The notes: generated from the sequence alone by a model not told the origin. A DNA stretch of 44,758 bases from Pseudomonadota bacterium (GCA_018818835.1 JAHIRD010000100.1:1-44758); one strand, 5' to 3'. Counted from the stretch's first letter, positions 15,989 to 24,884 are shown. Translations and numbers: made by a program.

Positions 15989-16261
15989 TCAACTCAAGCG
16001 CCATTGCGAGGATGGCAGCACCCGGTATTGCACAGGATCCCCAGGAATAATCTGTATAATCCCTTTCTGTTCAAGGGCTTCCAGGCCCCGTGTCAGGGTC
16101 TCCGGGTTTCCGTTCCACAAGGATAAAAGGGTCTCAAAGGAAAGTGGTTTCCCGGAATCGCTCACCCCTGTGCACAAAAGGTATATGGATACGGTTTCAA
16201 CGGGGAGATCCAGCTCGAAAATGCGTTGTTCCATCCGGGTCTGGCTGTTTTGTTCGGTCAT
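15989..16261 (-). CDS. Small winged-helix-like protein, family unknown
   Basis: A 90-residue protein. I chose ATG 16261 because GAAAGG lies 6 bases before it but directly touches the ATG at 16267. Residues about 18-75 look like a winged helix: SIYLLCTGVSDSGKPLSFETLLSLWNGNPETLTRGLEALEQKGIIQII. The end of this segment resembles the recognition-helix-plus-wing of MarR/Dpr-type domains. It is divergent from murI across a 119-base region that contains the inverted repeat AAACATT (16351-16357) / AATGTTT (16370-16376). It could be a small DNA-binding protein acting on that region, which is inference. Confidence 0.6.
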   Translation of the reverse strand: MTEQNSQTRMEQRIFELDLPVETVSIYLLCTGVSDSGKPLSFETLLSLWNGNPETLTRGLEALEQKGIIQIIPGDPVQYRVLPSSQWRLS

Positions 16262-16380
16262 GATCATCCTTTCGGTTGTACATTTTTTTTTTTTGGGATA
16301 TGCATGCTAAAGTTGTTTTTAGGCACTGGCCTTTAACAAACTGGTATAGCAAACATTTAAAGATAAGTTAATGTTTAAGC

Positions 16381-17160
16381 ATGATCGGAATTTTTGATTC
16401 GGGAATTGGCGGCCTCACCACGGTCCGGGCTTTGATGGATGTTCTGCCCGGACATGATCTCATCTATTTTGGCGATACGGCTCGAACCCCATACGGTTCC
16501 AAAAGCCGTGAAACGGTCATTCGATACGCCATTGAGAACACGGAATTTCTTCTGGAGCATGGGGCCAAAGTCATTGTTATGGCCTGTAACACCGCATCCA
16601 GCGTGGCCACGGAAGTGCTCATGGAAAAATACCATGTCCCGGTATTTGAAGTGATTACCCCGGCTGTTGAACGTGCCGTAAATCAAAGTCCCAGAGCCCA
16701 GATCGGGGTGATCGGCACCCGGGGGACCATCAACAGCGGCATATACGAACGCCTGATCAAAGAAAAAATTCCTACGGCCAATGTTTTTTCAAGCCCCTGC
16801 CCCCTTCTGGTTCCCTTGGTCGAGGAAGGCTGGTTTGACCGCCCGGAAACACGGATGATCGTGAAAAAATACCTGCATCCCCTGAAAATCCGTCAGGTGG
16901 ACTCATTGATTCTAGGCTGCACCCACTACCCCCTGCTCAAAGATATCATCCAGAAAAAAATCGGAAAAAATGTGAAGGTCATTGATTCATCCGTGGCTGT
17001 GGCAGAAAAGATCAGCCGTTTTTTTGCAGATCATCCCGACATGGACCAGCTGATCGAAAAAAATGGAAAAGCAGACCTCTTTGTGTCGGACATCACAGAA
17101 CAATTTGAAAAAACAGCCTCAACCATTCTCAAGAAAAAAGTGTTCTTAAACAGGGTTTGA
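16381..17160 (+). CDS. murI: Glutamate racemase
   Basis: A 259-residue enzyme, the usual length. It interconverts L- and D-glutamate for peptidoglycan. The two catalytic cysteines are both present: Cys69 in VMACNTAS and Cys180 in LGCTHYPL, with the partner His182. The N-terminal GIFDSGIGGLTTVRAL (Asp6, Ser7) and YFGDTARTPYGSKS are the other signature stretches. The start at 16381 has only a weak Shine-Dalgarno (GATAAG) and an inverted repeat over it, so translation may be low or controlled. It is convergent with the universal stress protein gene, with a 4-base gap. Confidence 0.96.
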   Translation: MIGIFDSGIGGLTTVRALMDVLPGHDLIYFGDTARTPYGSKSRETVIRYAIENTEFLLEHGAKVIVMACNTASSVATEVLMEKYHVPVFEVITPAVERAVNQSPRAQIGVIGTRGTINSGIYERLIKEKIPTANVFSSPCPLLVPLVEEGWFDRPETRMIVKKYLHPLKIRQVDSLILGCTHYPLLKDIIQKKIGKNVKVIDSSVAVAEKISRFFADHPDMDQLIEKNGKADLFVSDITEQFEKTASTILKKKVFLNRV

Positions 17161-17164
17161 TGGA

Positions 17165-17995
17165 TCAGCCTTTTGCGCTGTAACGTGGGCCGACAATAAG
17201 CAGATTGTTGGATAAAACTGATTGAATCACTTCCATTTTGCTACCAAAGAGAATATCCTTCACAAGGCCGTGACCGTATGCTCCAAGCACAGCAAGGGCC
17301 TGGTGGGGGACATGATACAAATTTTCCTCAAAGCCATTGTCGGCAAAGACCTTCCAGTCCCGGACCCTTTTGTCGAAATCAGCCTCAAGACCGGCTTGTT
17401 TCAAGCGGTCTTTGTAATCGTCCATTGTCTGACTTCCCTCCACCTGGGTGAATAGATCCAGGGGCAGGCCGGTCAGCCGTGATATGTGCAACCCCAGCCG
17501 AACAGCCTTTACCGAATTGACTGAGCCTCCAAAAAACACGAGGATGCTGGTCCATTCCTTATAGCAAGGGCTGGTGAGAAGAACCGGGAATTGAGCTGTT
17601 TTGATGATCCGGCGCACCCGTGTTCCGATATGCCCCAGGCTGATTTTGCTCGAAAGGTCCGAGATGCTTCGTGGACTGCACATAAAATCAAAATCCACAG
17701 GAATATCCGGAAGAGTGCTTGCGGTAAACTGCCGGGGTTCAAAAAATGATGCATCAATGCCATGGGCCTTGGTCAAATCCAGGGCATGGGTCCTGGACGT
17801 TTCAGGGTAAAGAAGATAGGACGGATCCAGATCCACCTGAACCACATCATTATCAAAATACATGAGAAATTTGGTGTATTCCGGGATATATATCACCATG
17901 GATGACCGGGTTATATTACAGAAATAGATGGACTGGAGAAGTGTTTCCCGGCCCAGGGGGGTATTTCTGAATATGTGCAACAGTTTTGTTTCCAT
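17165..17995 (-). CDS. Universal stress protein family, two-domain
   Basis: A 276-residue soluble protein. ATG 17995 follows a strong AAGGAGG site. The C-terminal half carries the UspA nucleotide-binding signature: GAYGHGLVKDILFGSKMEVI is the GxxG-x9-GS loop. The N-terminal half has the same fold length but a poorly conserved loop, so one ATP site may be lost. UspA proteins bind ATP or AMP and act in stress adaptation. It is the third gene of a minus-strand operon, after the HTH-EIIA protein and the ClC channel, with a 78-base gap. In that context a role in sensing ion or energy stress is likely. Confidence 0.82.
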   Translation of the reverse strand: METKLLHIFRNTPLGRETLLQSIYFCNITRSSMVIYIPEYTKFLMYFDNDVVQVDLDPSYLLYPETSRTHALDLTKAHGIDASFFEPRQFTASTLPDIPVDFDFMCSPRSISDLSSKISLGHIGTRVRRIIKTAQFPVLLTSPCYKEWTSILVFFGGSVNSVKAVRLGLHISRLTGLPLDLFTQVEGSQTMDDYKDRLKQAGLEADFDKRVRDWKVFADNGFEENLYHVPHQALAVLGAYGHGLVKDILFGSKMEVIQSVLSNNLLIVGPRYSAKG

Positions 17996-18073
17996 CCTTG
18001 CCTCCTTTGCCTGTGATCGAATAGCCCTGCCTTTGGCACGGCGGCTCATGATAGGGGTCCGTCCTTTGGGCTT

Positions 18074-19801
18074 TCAGCCCTGGTACGTCTGCACCATCAA
18101 CTCTTTTCGGTACTGGTCAAGCAATGTGGCCTTGGAGATCATTCCAACAAAGCGCTTATTGGCCAGCACGGGCATGCTGAACAGGCCTCGTGAATCCATG
18201 ATCCTCAGCACATCCGACAGATCTTCTCCATAGCGTGCCACCGCCACATGGGTGTCCATGATCTGTTCAACAAAAACCGCATCATACATCATGGAATTGA
18301 ACAGATAGGGACGAATATCATCAAATTTGACGAGCCCCAGAAATTCTTTGGTTTCAGGATCTTCCACCGGGAAATAATTCCGCCGTGACCGTGTGATAAG
18401 ACCCACGAACTCACGCAAGGACATGGACGGTGGAACTGAAATACAGTCTTTTTCAAGAAGCTCTGAAATACTCAGATCAGAAAGAACTCTGGCATCGGTT
18501 CCCGGTCTTAAAAGCTGGCCACGTTCCACCAGGTCTTTCATGTAAAATGATGCCGATTCAAAATAATAACAGATAGTTGCTGACAGCGATGAGATAATAA
18601 TCAGGGGAAGAATCACCTCGTATCCCCCTGTAATTTCAACAATGAGAAAAATGCCGGTCAACGGCGCCTGGAGGATCCCCCCGATAAATCCGGCCATTCC
18701 CAGGAGGGCATAGCACCCCTCCCCCACCCAGGGTACGGACGGGAAAAAATAAACAAGAAAACGATGATAAGCCAGACCGGAAAAGCTTCCCACCACCAGG
18801 CTCGGAGCGAAAATCCCTCCGGAGCCCCCCCAACCCAGGGTCAGTGAGGTTGCAAGAACCTTGGCAAAACAGGCAACAACAGCAATGGTCATTCCCTGCT
18901 CATAAACACCTTCGATCATATTCCTTATGGAATGATAGCCCTCCCCCATCACATCAGGGACAAAAAAGCCCAGAAGACCTACGGCGCATCCGCCCACAGC
19001 CGCTTTGGCCCAGATGGGAAGTTTGGTCTTATCGGAGGCATGATGCATATGCCGAAGAAGCCGTGTCAGAATAACGGACATGAAGGCCGTGACCACGGCA
19101 AGGCCAGCACAGGCCAAGATATCATGAAACGAGATATGAAAGGTATGATGACTAAAGGCGATCTGATTGCCGGCAAGAAGCCTGCTCACCTCGGTGCCCG
19201 CCACGGAGGCAACGGCAATGGGCACGATATTCACCGTGGACCATTCTCCAAGAATCACTTCCAGAACAAAGACAAGACCGGCAATGGGCGCATTGAAGAT
19301 TGAAGAGATGGCCCCGGCTGCTCCGCATCCCACAAGGGTGACTCTCTGGCGGTCATTAAAGGAAAAAAAACGAGCAATATTTGATCCGATGGCAGCCCCG
19401 CTCATCACCACAGGTGCTTCAGGACCGGCCGAACCGCCGCTTCCGATGGTCAGGCAGCTGGATACCAGCCGCGAAAAACTGGAACGAAGACGAATCAGAC
19501 CGCCATACCGGGACACGGCATAGATCACTTCCGGTATCCCATGGCCAGCGCCTTCATTCACCACTCTGGACAAAAACAGGGACGACAGGGCGGCTCCTCC
19601 GGCAGGAAGGATAAACGCCCACCAGTACGCACGGTACGAGTGAAGAAAATCAAGACAAAAAACAAGGCTTCGATTCAGGGCAAAGGCAGCCAGTCCACTT
19701 AATATCCCCACGATCATACCGGAAATGATCAACAACAGTCGGTCATCCAGCCTGAACACCGGCCATTTTGTGGGAACTCTCCAAGAAATAAAACGTTTCA
19801 T
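18074..19801 (-). CDS. ClC-type chloride channel with two CBS domains
   Basis: A 575-residue inner-membrane protein. ClC signatures: GHGIPE (86-91, helix D), SGGSAGPEAP (121-130, helix F; Glu128 is the gating glutamate), FNAPIAGLVFVLEV (169-182, helix H) and GWGGSGGIFAPS (323-334, helix N). CBS domains occupy about 442-500 and 511-570. At the position of the E. coli transporter's proton glutamate Glu203, this protein has Val182 (FVLEV instead of FIIEE). Vertebrate ClC channels have Val here too, so I expect a channel or uncoupled transporter rather than a Cl-/H+ antiporter. The ATG abuts the stop of the HTH-EIIA gene, so the two are translationally coupled. CBS domains bind adenine nucleotides in this family. 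Confidence 0.9.
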   Translation of the reverse strand: MKRFISWRVPTKWPVFRLDDRLLLIISGMIVGILSGLAAFALNRSLVFCLDFLHSYRAYWWAFILPAGGAALSSLFLSRVVNEGAGHGIPEVIYAVSRYGGLIRLRSSFSRLVSSCLTIGSGGSAGPEAPVVMSGAAIGSNIARFFSFNDRQRVTLVGCGAAGAISSIFNAPIAGLVFVLEVILGEWSTVNIVPIAVASVAGTEVSRLLAGNQIAFSHHTFHISFHDILACAGLAVVTAFMSVILTRLLRHMHHASDKTKLPIWAKAAVGGCAVGLLGFFVPDVMGEGYHSIRNMIEGVYEQGMTIAVVACFAKVLATSLTLGWGGSGGIFAPSLVVGSFSGLAYHRFLVYFFPSVPWVGEGCYALLGMAGFIGGILQAPLTGIFLIVEITGGYEVILPLIIISSLSATICYYFESASFYMKDLVERGQLLRPGTDARVLSDLSISELLEKDCISVPPSMSLREFVGLITRSRRNYFPVEDPETKEFLGLVKFDDIRPYLFNSMMYDAVFVEQIMDTHVAVARYGEDLSDVLRIMDSRGLFSMPVLANKRFVGMISKATLLDQYRKELMVQTYQG

Positions 19802-20485
19802 TTACCGTGCCTTTTCAAGCTGTTCCTCAAATTCCTCAATTTTTTGAAAAAACTCATCCGGGGAAAGGGGTTTGTTCAATGAGGTCACAAAGGAATCATT
19901 TCTAAGGCAATAGGATATGCGTGACAACAGATGGAGATGGGTTGTCACCGTGGGGCACACAATCACGAACATCACAGAGACGGTTTTATCATCAATGGCT
20001 TTGAAATCAATTTTGTTTTTGAGAAAACAGGTACAGATAAGGGCCGGGCGTTCTTTCCCGGGCAGTGGACTCCGCGGGTGAGGGATGGCCACCCCTTTCC
20101 CGATGCCTGTGGAGGTCAGCTTTTCCCGTTCAAGCAATTTGGTCAGCAAAAGGGATCGTTCATCATCCGAAAAATCAGGAATACATGAAACAGCCTGTTG
20201 CAATGCCTCGTCCACGCTATCCCCCGTGACATTATAATGCAGACCGCCACGTTTCAATGCAGCCAAAAGACCATCTTTGTCGTCATGGCCCTTGGGCGTC
20301 GCGTGATCTTCATTCAGGGTGAAGGTGATATCATGTTTTTCAGCCCATTTCTCAAGAACCACCCGTTTGAACACACATTGGCTCCCGGTTTTCCGTGCGG
20401 GCATCCGCCCCTGCCTTATCCACCGCTCAACCGTGTATAGAGGAAGATGGAGGCACTCCGCAAGTTCTGCCAGTTCCAGTTTCAT
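19802..20485 (-). CDS. PTS EIIA (PtsN-like) protein with an N-terminal DNA-binding domain
   Basis: A 227-residue protein. ATG 20485 is chosen because AGAGAGGA lies 8 bases upstream. Residues about 1-55 form an excisionase/MerR-like HTH (LELAELAECLHLPLYTVERWIRQGRMPARK). A short acidic linker leads to an EIIA domain of the mannitol/fructose/Ntr type (about 75-225). GKGVAIPHPR puts the phosphorylated histidine at His136, and HLHLLSRISYCL is the second conserved stretch. It should accept phosphate from the PTS-Ntr chain (PtsP at 1170-3458, an NPr outside this window). Its fusion to DNA binding suggests a regulator whose DNA contact depends on phosphorylation. It is the first gene of the operon with the ClC channel and the Usp. 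HTH-PtsN proteins are known in Deltaproteobacteria. Their targets are unclear. Confidence 0.85.
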   Translation of the reverse strand: MKLELAELAECLHLPLYTVERWIRQGRMPARKTGSQCVFKRVVLEKWAEKHDITFTLNEDHATPKGHDDKDGLLAALKRGGLHYNVTGDSVDEALQQAVSCIPDFSDDERSLLLTKLLEREKLTSTGIGKGVAIPHPRSPLPGKERPALICTCFLKNKIDFKAIDDKTVSVMFVIVCPTVTTHLHLLSRISYCLRNDSFVTSLNKPLSPDEFFQKIEEFEEQLEKAR

Positions 20486-20640
20486 GTCAAAAATCCTCTC
20501 TCCCCTAAAATCATACAAACAAACCTTAACAAGTTACACAGATATCCATGTTAAATCAACACCTTTATTTAATATTCAGGCTGGCATTTTTTTACCCTAT
20601 GGTCAGGGATTGAGACAATTGTGACGAGGGTTTCCCATAT

Positions 20641-20685
20641 AAAAAAAACAAAAACGCCCCGGAACCACAATTTTCAGGGGCGTTT
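20641..20685 (-). terminator. Terminator of the response regulator-motA-motB operon
   Basis: On the minus strand AAACGCCCC (20685-20677) pairs with GGGGCGTTT (20660-20652), followed by a T-rich run corresponding to the A-rich 20641-20654. It lies 41 bases after the motB stop. Confidence 0.85.
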
Positions 20686-20725
20686 ATAAATCATATCAGA
20701 CTGGAAGATATTAATCCCGCCTGAA

Positions 20726-21553
20726 TTATCGTTTTCCGGTTAAGGCTTTTCCTATACTACCCCGTTCGTAGATAATTTCAACACGCCTATTTTTTCCCCG
20801 GCCTTCGGCTGTTTTGTTCTCCTCGATGGGTCTGAATTCAGCATATCCCTCGGCGGATAAAAGCTTGGGATCAATGCCCTGACTGATCAAAAAGCGAACC
20901 ACATCGCTGGCTCTATTGGCAGAAAGTTCCCAGTTGGAAGCATACTGCTCTGTCCTGATGGGAATATTGTCCGTATGACCGGCGACTTTGATGGGGTAGG
21001 CGAACTGGGCAAGAACCTTGGCGATTTTAGTCATCACATCAAGCCCTCCCGAGGAGATGGAAGACGCCCCGGGGCTGAAGAGAACCATGTCAGAAATGGT
21101 GATCACGGCCCCCTCATCATTTTCCTCTACTTTGACTTTTCCACCAAGCTTGTTGAACATCACCAGCTCTTTCACATCACTGACAATATCCTGAACCTCC
21201 TTCTGAACCATGCCACCGATCTCATCCATAGCGTTATCCGGCCGATCCTGTTTGGAATCGGGTGAGGGCTGCACCATCATAACCAGACCCTCCCGGGTGC
21301 CTGTTTCAGGGATCTGCTGAACACCCAAAGCGCTTTTCATGGATTCAACCAGTTCCTTGAACGTTTCTTCCTGGATGGTGCTCATGGCATAAAGCAGGAC
21401 AAAAAAACACATCAGAAGCGTCACAAGGTCAGAAAATGTACACATCCATTCGGGAGCCCCACCCCCACCCTCATCATCAGCGATGGCAGGTGGACGGGAA
21501 AGACCTCCCGATCCCATATCATCCGATTTATCCTGGGCACGTTCGTCTGCCAT
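20726..21553 (-). CDS. motB: Flagellar stator protein MotB
   Basis: A 275-residue membrane protein. A single membrane helix (about 40-62, FSDLVTLLMCFFVLLYAM) carries the ion-binding Asp42. It is followed by a plug/linker region and a C-terminal OmpA-like peptidoglycan-binding domain (VAGHTDNIPIRTEQYASNWELSANRASDVVRFL, about 195-230). An N-terminal acidic, Gly-rich stretch precedes the helix. With MotA it makes the stator that drives flagellar rotation. The helix sequence is like the Bacillus MotP-MotS/PomB type as well as MotB, so the coupling ion (H+ or Na+) is open. GGGGGAG precedes the ATG. It sits 5 bases after motA. Confidence 0.93.
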   Translation of the reverse strand: MADERAQDKSDDMGSGGLSRPPAIADDEGGGGAPEWMCTFSDLVTLLMCFFVLLYAMSTIQEETFKELVESMKSALGVQQIPETGTREGLVMMVQPSPDSKQDRPDNAMDEIGGMVQKEVQDIVSDVKELVMFNKLGGKVKVEENDEGAVITISDMVLFSPGASSISSGGLDVMTKIAKVLAQFAYPIKVAGHTDNIPIRTEQYASNWELSANRASDVVRFLISQGIDPKLLSAEGYAEFRPIEENKTAEGRGKNRRVEIIYERGSIGKALTGKR

Positions 21554-21558
21554 TGGAT

Positions 21559-22335
21559 TTATTCTCCCCCAGCCTTGGCACCATCAGCCTGCGTCTTACC
21601 GCTCAGATAAACATTCAACTTATCTTCCATTAATCTGGGATGCTCACCTTCCCTGATGGAAACCACCCCTTCGAACAGAAGGGTCATATTCATGATTTCT
21701 TCTTCGCTTCTTAATTTCAGCTTATCCGCCATGGGGATAAAAAACAGATTGGCCATGACAGCGCCATAAAATGTGGTGATCATGGCAACGGCCATTTTAG
21801 GGCCGATGGACGAGGGGTCATCCAGGTTAGCGAGCATCTGAACAAGCCCGACCAGGGTTCCCACCATACCAAATGCCGGAGCATAAGACCCCATGGATTT
21901 GAGCACGGAATAGCCTATTTTGTGGTCCCGGGCCGTAAGCTCCATTCTTTTCTGCATCACGGCAGCAATATCCGATGTTTTCACCCCATCCACCGTCATC
22001 TGAAGGGCCTGCCTCAAATAAGGGTCACTGGTATTTTTAATGTCTCCCTCAATGGATAAAAGGCCTCCTTTCCGGGCTTTATTCGAAATCTCCACAAGAA
22101 CCTTGATCAGAGATTCCGGTTTTTCGATTTTAAACATAAAGACTTTGACTGATGTTTTGAACACCGCCAGAAAGTCACCCAGTGGATAGGCAATCATGGC
22201 AGCTGACAATGTCCCGCCCACCACAATCATCACCGAGGGTAAATTCCAGAACAACAAAAGACTGCTGCCCAGAAGAATGGTAATAGCGACAAAGCCCGTT
22301 CCTGCAATCGCACCGATTAATGAAGAAATATCCAT
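21559..22335 (-). CDS. motA: Flagellar stator protein MotA/PomA
   Basis: A 258-residue inner-membrane protein with four membrane segments (about 5-25, 30-52, 150-172 and 183-205). The conserved proline is in YAPAFGMVGTLVGLVQML. The cytoplasmic loop has the ARKGGLLSIEGDI motif that contacts the rotor protein FliG, and DHKIGYSVLKSMG precedes the third helix. The length and motifs are closer to PomA/MotP (Na+-type) than to E. coli MotA (295 residues). The product pairs with MotB downstream. The gene starts 7 bases after the degenerate HD-GYP response regulator, in the same operon. Confidence 0.92.
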   Translation of the reverse strand: MDISSLIGAIAGTGFVAITILLGSSLLLFWNLPSVMIVVGGTLSAAMIAYPLGDFLAVFKTSVKVFMFKIEKPESLIKVLVEISNKARKGGLLSIEGDIKNTSDPYLRQALQMTVDGVKTSDIAAVMQKRMELTARDHKIGYSVLKSMGSYAPAFGMVGTLVGLVQMLANLDDPSSIGPKMAVAMITTFYGAVMANLFFIPMADKLKLRSEEEIMNMTLLFEGVVSIREGEHPRLMEDKLNVYLSGKTQADGAKAGGE

Positions 22336-22342
22336 AAGCAGC

Positions 22343-23695
22343 TTATCCCTTTATAAAAACTGTCTCTTCAAGAAGGTCAATTTTATTGTAGCGTGCAATC
22401 TGGTTAATGGTATCCTGGGTGAGCACCGTGTTTTCATGGAGAAGCTTGGCTCCCTTTGTTGTGTAAAGGCCCGCGGCCAGAGTCATTCCTGGCTTGACTT
22501 CATACAACCTTACCTCAATGGTTTTCCCCTGGGTGTCGCCTGAATTCCGGCTGACATAACGCCGCAGACAGACCATGACCCCGGCATCGATGACGGACCC
22601 CGTATGCGAGTCAATCATCTCAAGGGCTTTATCAGCTGTCATGGTTTCGCCCCTGTAAACAAGGTTATCGAACACATTAACAGCAGCAATAATGCGTGAT
22701 CCCATGGGAATAGCATCTTTTTTCAGACCATCCGGAAAACCCTGCCCATTGACGTGTTCATGAATATGACGAATGATCCTGCTGATCCGCTCACATCCAT
22801 TGAACATCTTAAGCATTCCCGAACCCTTTAAAGGATGCAGAACCAGAAGATCCTGTTCTGCCTGGGAGTATAAGGTGGGAGACTTCATGGCAAGTTCTTC
22901 GGGGATACACAGTTTTCCAAGTTCATGGAGACGGGCAGCAGAAATAATATCTTCAATTTCATCATCCGGGAGATCCATCATCTTTGATATAACTGATGCA
23001 ATTTCAGCCACGCTTGAAGAATGCCCTCTGTGATACTGGGGTTTGGATTCGATGGCTTGGGCAAGGAGGTCCACCAGGGCCTTGTGATCATTTTTCAGGC
23101 ATTGTTCAAGGCGAAGAATTTCTTTCACCCCCTTGTCCCGTTCCTCAACCATCATGGCCATTTGCTTCAAAGAACTGTTTAAAATTTCTTTCTCTTTGGC
23201 CAAAAATGAACGAGAATCTTCCAACTCCCCACGAAGGCGGTCACGATCCCCCCGGAGGGCTGTGATTTCGCGCTTTAATACATTCCCACCATCCTTCAGT
23301 CTCTGGATCCTTAACAGGGCATCGATTCTTACAAACAGCTCATCCCGTGAAAACGGTTTCATCAGGTATTCATCGGCACCGGCACGGAAGCCCTCCACGA
23401 TATCACCCGAGTCCACCTCAATACCTGTGACAAGCATAAAAATGGTATCCTGGAGATGCCTCTCCTTTCGAATCATTCGGCAGAGTTCAATGCCGTTCAT
23501 CCCAGGAAGAACCACATCACTGATGATGAGATCAGGAACCAAATCCCGGGCTAAGGAAAGACCTTCTTCGGCATTGGATGCCGTGGACAGGTCGTAATCC
23601 GACTTCTCAAAAAAACGAACATAGATGGTAATCAGATCACTGTCATCATCAATATACAGAACCTTGATCCGACCCGCATCATGGACTTCTTCCAT
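22343..23695 (-). CDS. Response regulator with coiled coil and degenerate HD-GYP domain
   Basis: A 450-residue protein. ATG 23695 is preceded by AAGGAG with 6-base spacing. The receiver domain (about 8-130) has Asp60 (LIISDVVLPG), acidic DDD near 16-18 and Lys113 (KPFS). A charged coiled coil follows (about 130-205), then an HD-GYP-type domain (about 208-390). Its metal motif reads HELGK (His257-Glu258) where HDxGK is usual. The second motif reads HIHEHVNGQGFP (310-321) where HHExxDGxGYP is usual. The c-di-GMP phosphodiesterase activity is therefore doubtful, and it may only bind a ligand or a partner. It heads an operon with motA and motB, so it very probably links a phosphorelay to motility. 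Confidence 0.85.
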   Translation of the reverse strand: MEEVHDAGRIKVLYIDDDSDLITIYVRFFEKSDYDLSTASNAEEGLSLARDLVPDLIISDVVLPGMNGIELCRMIRKERHLQDTIFMLVTGIEVDSGDIVEGFRAGADEYLMKPFSRDELFVRIDALLRIQRLKDGGNVLKREITALRGDRDRLRGELEDSRSFLAKEKEILNSSLKQMAMMVEERDKGVKEILRLEQCLKNDHKALVDLLAQAIESKPQYHRGHSSSVAEIASVISKMMDLPDDEIEDIISAARLHELGKLCIPEELAMKSPTLYSQAEQDLLVLHPLKGSGMLKMFNGCERISRIIRHIHEHVNGQGFPDGLKKDAIPMGSRIIAAVNVFDNLVYRGETMTADKALEMIDSHTGSVIDAGVMVCLRRYVSRNSGDTQGKTIEVRLYEVKPGMTLAAGLYTTKGAKLLHENTVLTQDTINQIARYNKIDLLEETVFIKG

Positions 23696-24046
23696 AACCA
23701 TCTCCTTATAGCCATTGATCACATGCAACGGCCAAATTTATGTCATACCTTCCTGTCATGGGTTTGCTTTCTTATGAAAGACAGCATGTCATCATACAGG
23801 TATATCATGCGAATATTGTTACTGATTGTTAAAATATTAATGCCATAGAGACCCACGGCTGGAAAAGGACAGGGATAAAAATCATCCCCATGCCTTAACT
23901 ACATTTAAAGACGACATGTCGTATTGTTGTTAAGACTGATTTTGGGCGTATGTCACGCCTTGGATAAATTTACGAAGTCAATGAACGGCAAATACTTACA
24001 CGATACCGATTTATATTTTACCTATAAAATAAAATATTTAGCCAGT
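23696..24046. other. Intergenic, AT-rich, no gene seen
   Basis: About 350 bases upstream of the response regulator-mot operon. It must hold that operon's promoter. I looked for sigma-28 and sigma-54 motifs and found none that I would defend. The HD-hydrolase gene on the same strand ends at 24047. Confidence 0.35.
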
Positions 24047-24598
24047 TCAGTCAACATAATTTTTCTTCCACCATTCGTCCCAATTTGTATCAGCAATGCT
24101 TTCAGCAATTTGTTTCCCTGTTTCGGTCTGAAGCCTGTCCATCACGATGGGAAGCCAGGTTTCAGGGCCTTTCCGCCCAGTATCAGCAAGGGTTTTCAGC
24201 TCAAGAATAAAGGATATCTGATCCGCATCCCTTGCCAGTCTGGCCTCCCTTGTTATGCATGCGTTGAATTCAACAATGAGTTCCCTGATAGAGTCCCCAA
24301 AGGGAATCTCCCGGGTCAAATCATCCACTGCTTTCATTTCATCGACATCGACGTATTTTTTCTGAACATAATTCATATCCCCAGTCCTGGATTCAGGAAG
24401 ATCATGGATCAAACACATGCTTATCAACTTAACCGTGTCCACATCGGGCTCCATTTTCGCCATGACAAACGCGATGAACGTGATCACGAATGAATGCTCG
24501 GCCACGGACTCTTTCCCGGAACCCAAAAAATGATAACCTGACCTTGGGATTTCCTTTAACATTTTTGCCTCAAAAAGAAGATTCGCAATATTTTTCAT
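24047..24598 (-). CDS. HD-domain phosphohydrolase (HDDC2/YfbR-like)
   Basis: A 183-residue soluble protein. ATG 24598 is chosen because the conserved fold begins there (MKNIANLLFEAKMLKEIPRSGY). Metal-binding residues of the HD superfamily are visible: His in SVAEHSF (about 36), HD in MCLIHDLPESRTGDM (about 80-81) and a later Asp in ARDADQISFILEL. The pattern and length match the HDDC2/YfbR group, 5'-deoxynucleotidases that remove phosphate from dNMPs. The exact substrate is unknown. It is divergent from the secreted LysM gene. Confidence 0.8.
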   Translation of the reverse strand: MKNIANLLFEAKMLKEIPRSGYHFLGSGKESVAEHSFVITFIAFVMAKMEPDVDTVKLISMCLIHDLPESRTGDMNYVQKKYVDVDEMKAVDDLTREIPFGDSIRELIVEFNACITREARLARDADQISFILELKTLADTGRKGPETWLPIVMDRLQTETGKQIAESIADTNWDEWWKKNYVD

Positions 24599-24794
24599 CA
24601 CACACCCGTTTCTATATCGTGTTGAAATTGAGATGACACCCAAATACCTGAGTCCGGTTGGTTTGGACTTATGACGCAGATCTTTTTTCAGTTTTTCCAT
24701 GCATATTCGATGACAGTTTTTTTTGCAATGGGATTATAATATGACTCCATCTTACCCTTCGAGTGTTAAATTCCTTATTTTACCATGGAAAACC

Positions 24795-24823
24795 TTGACA
24801 AATCAGCAAAGTACAGGTTATAG
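24795..24823 (+). promoter_or_regulatory. Sigma-70-type promoter of the LysM gene
   Basis: TTGACA (24795-24800), a 17-base spacer and TTATAG (24818-24823). This would start transcription about 55 bases before the ATG at 24885. Confidence 0.65.
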
Positions 24824-24884
24824 ATGTACAGTTATCATTGCCTGTGACATTTTCCATTTTAACCACCATACATTGGGGCGCCTG

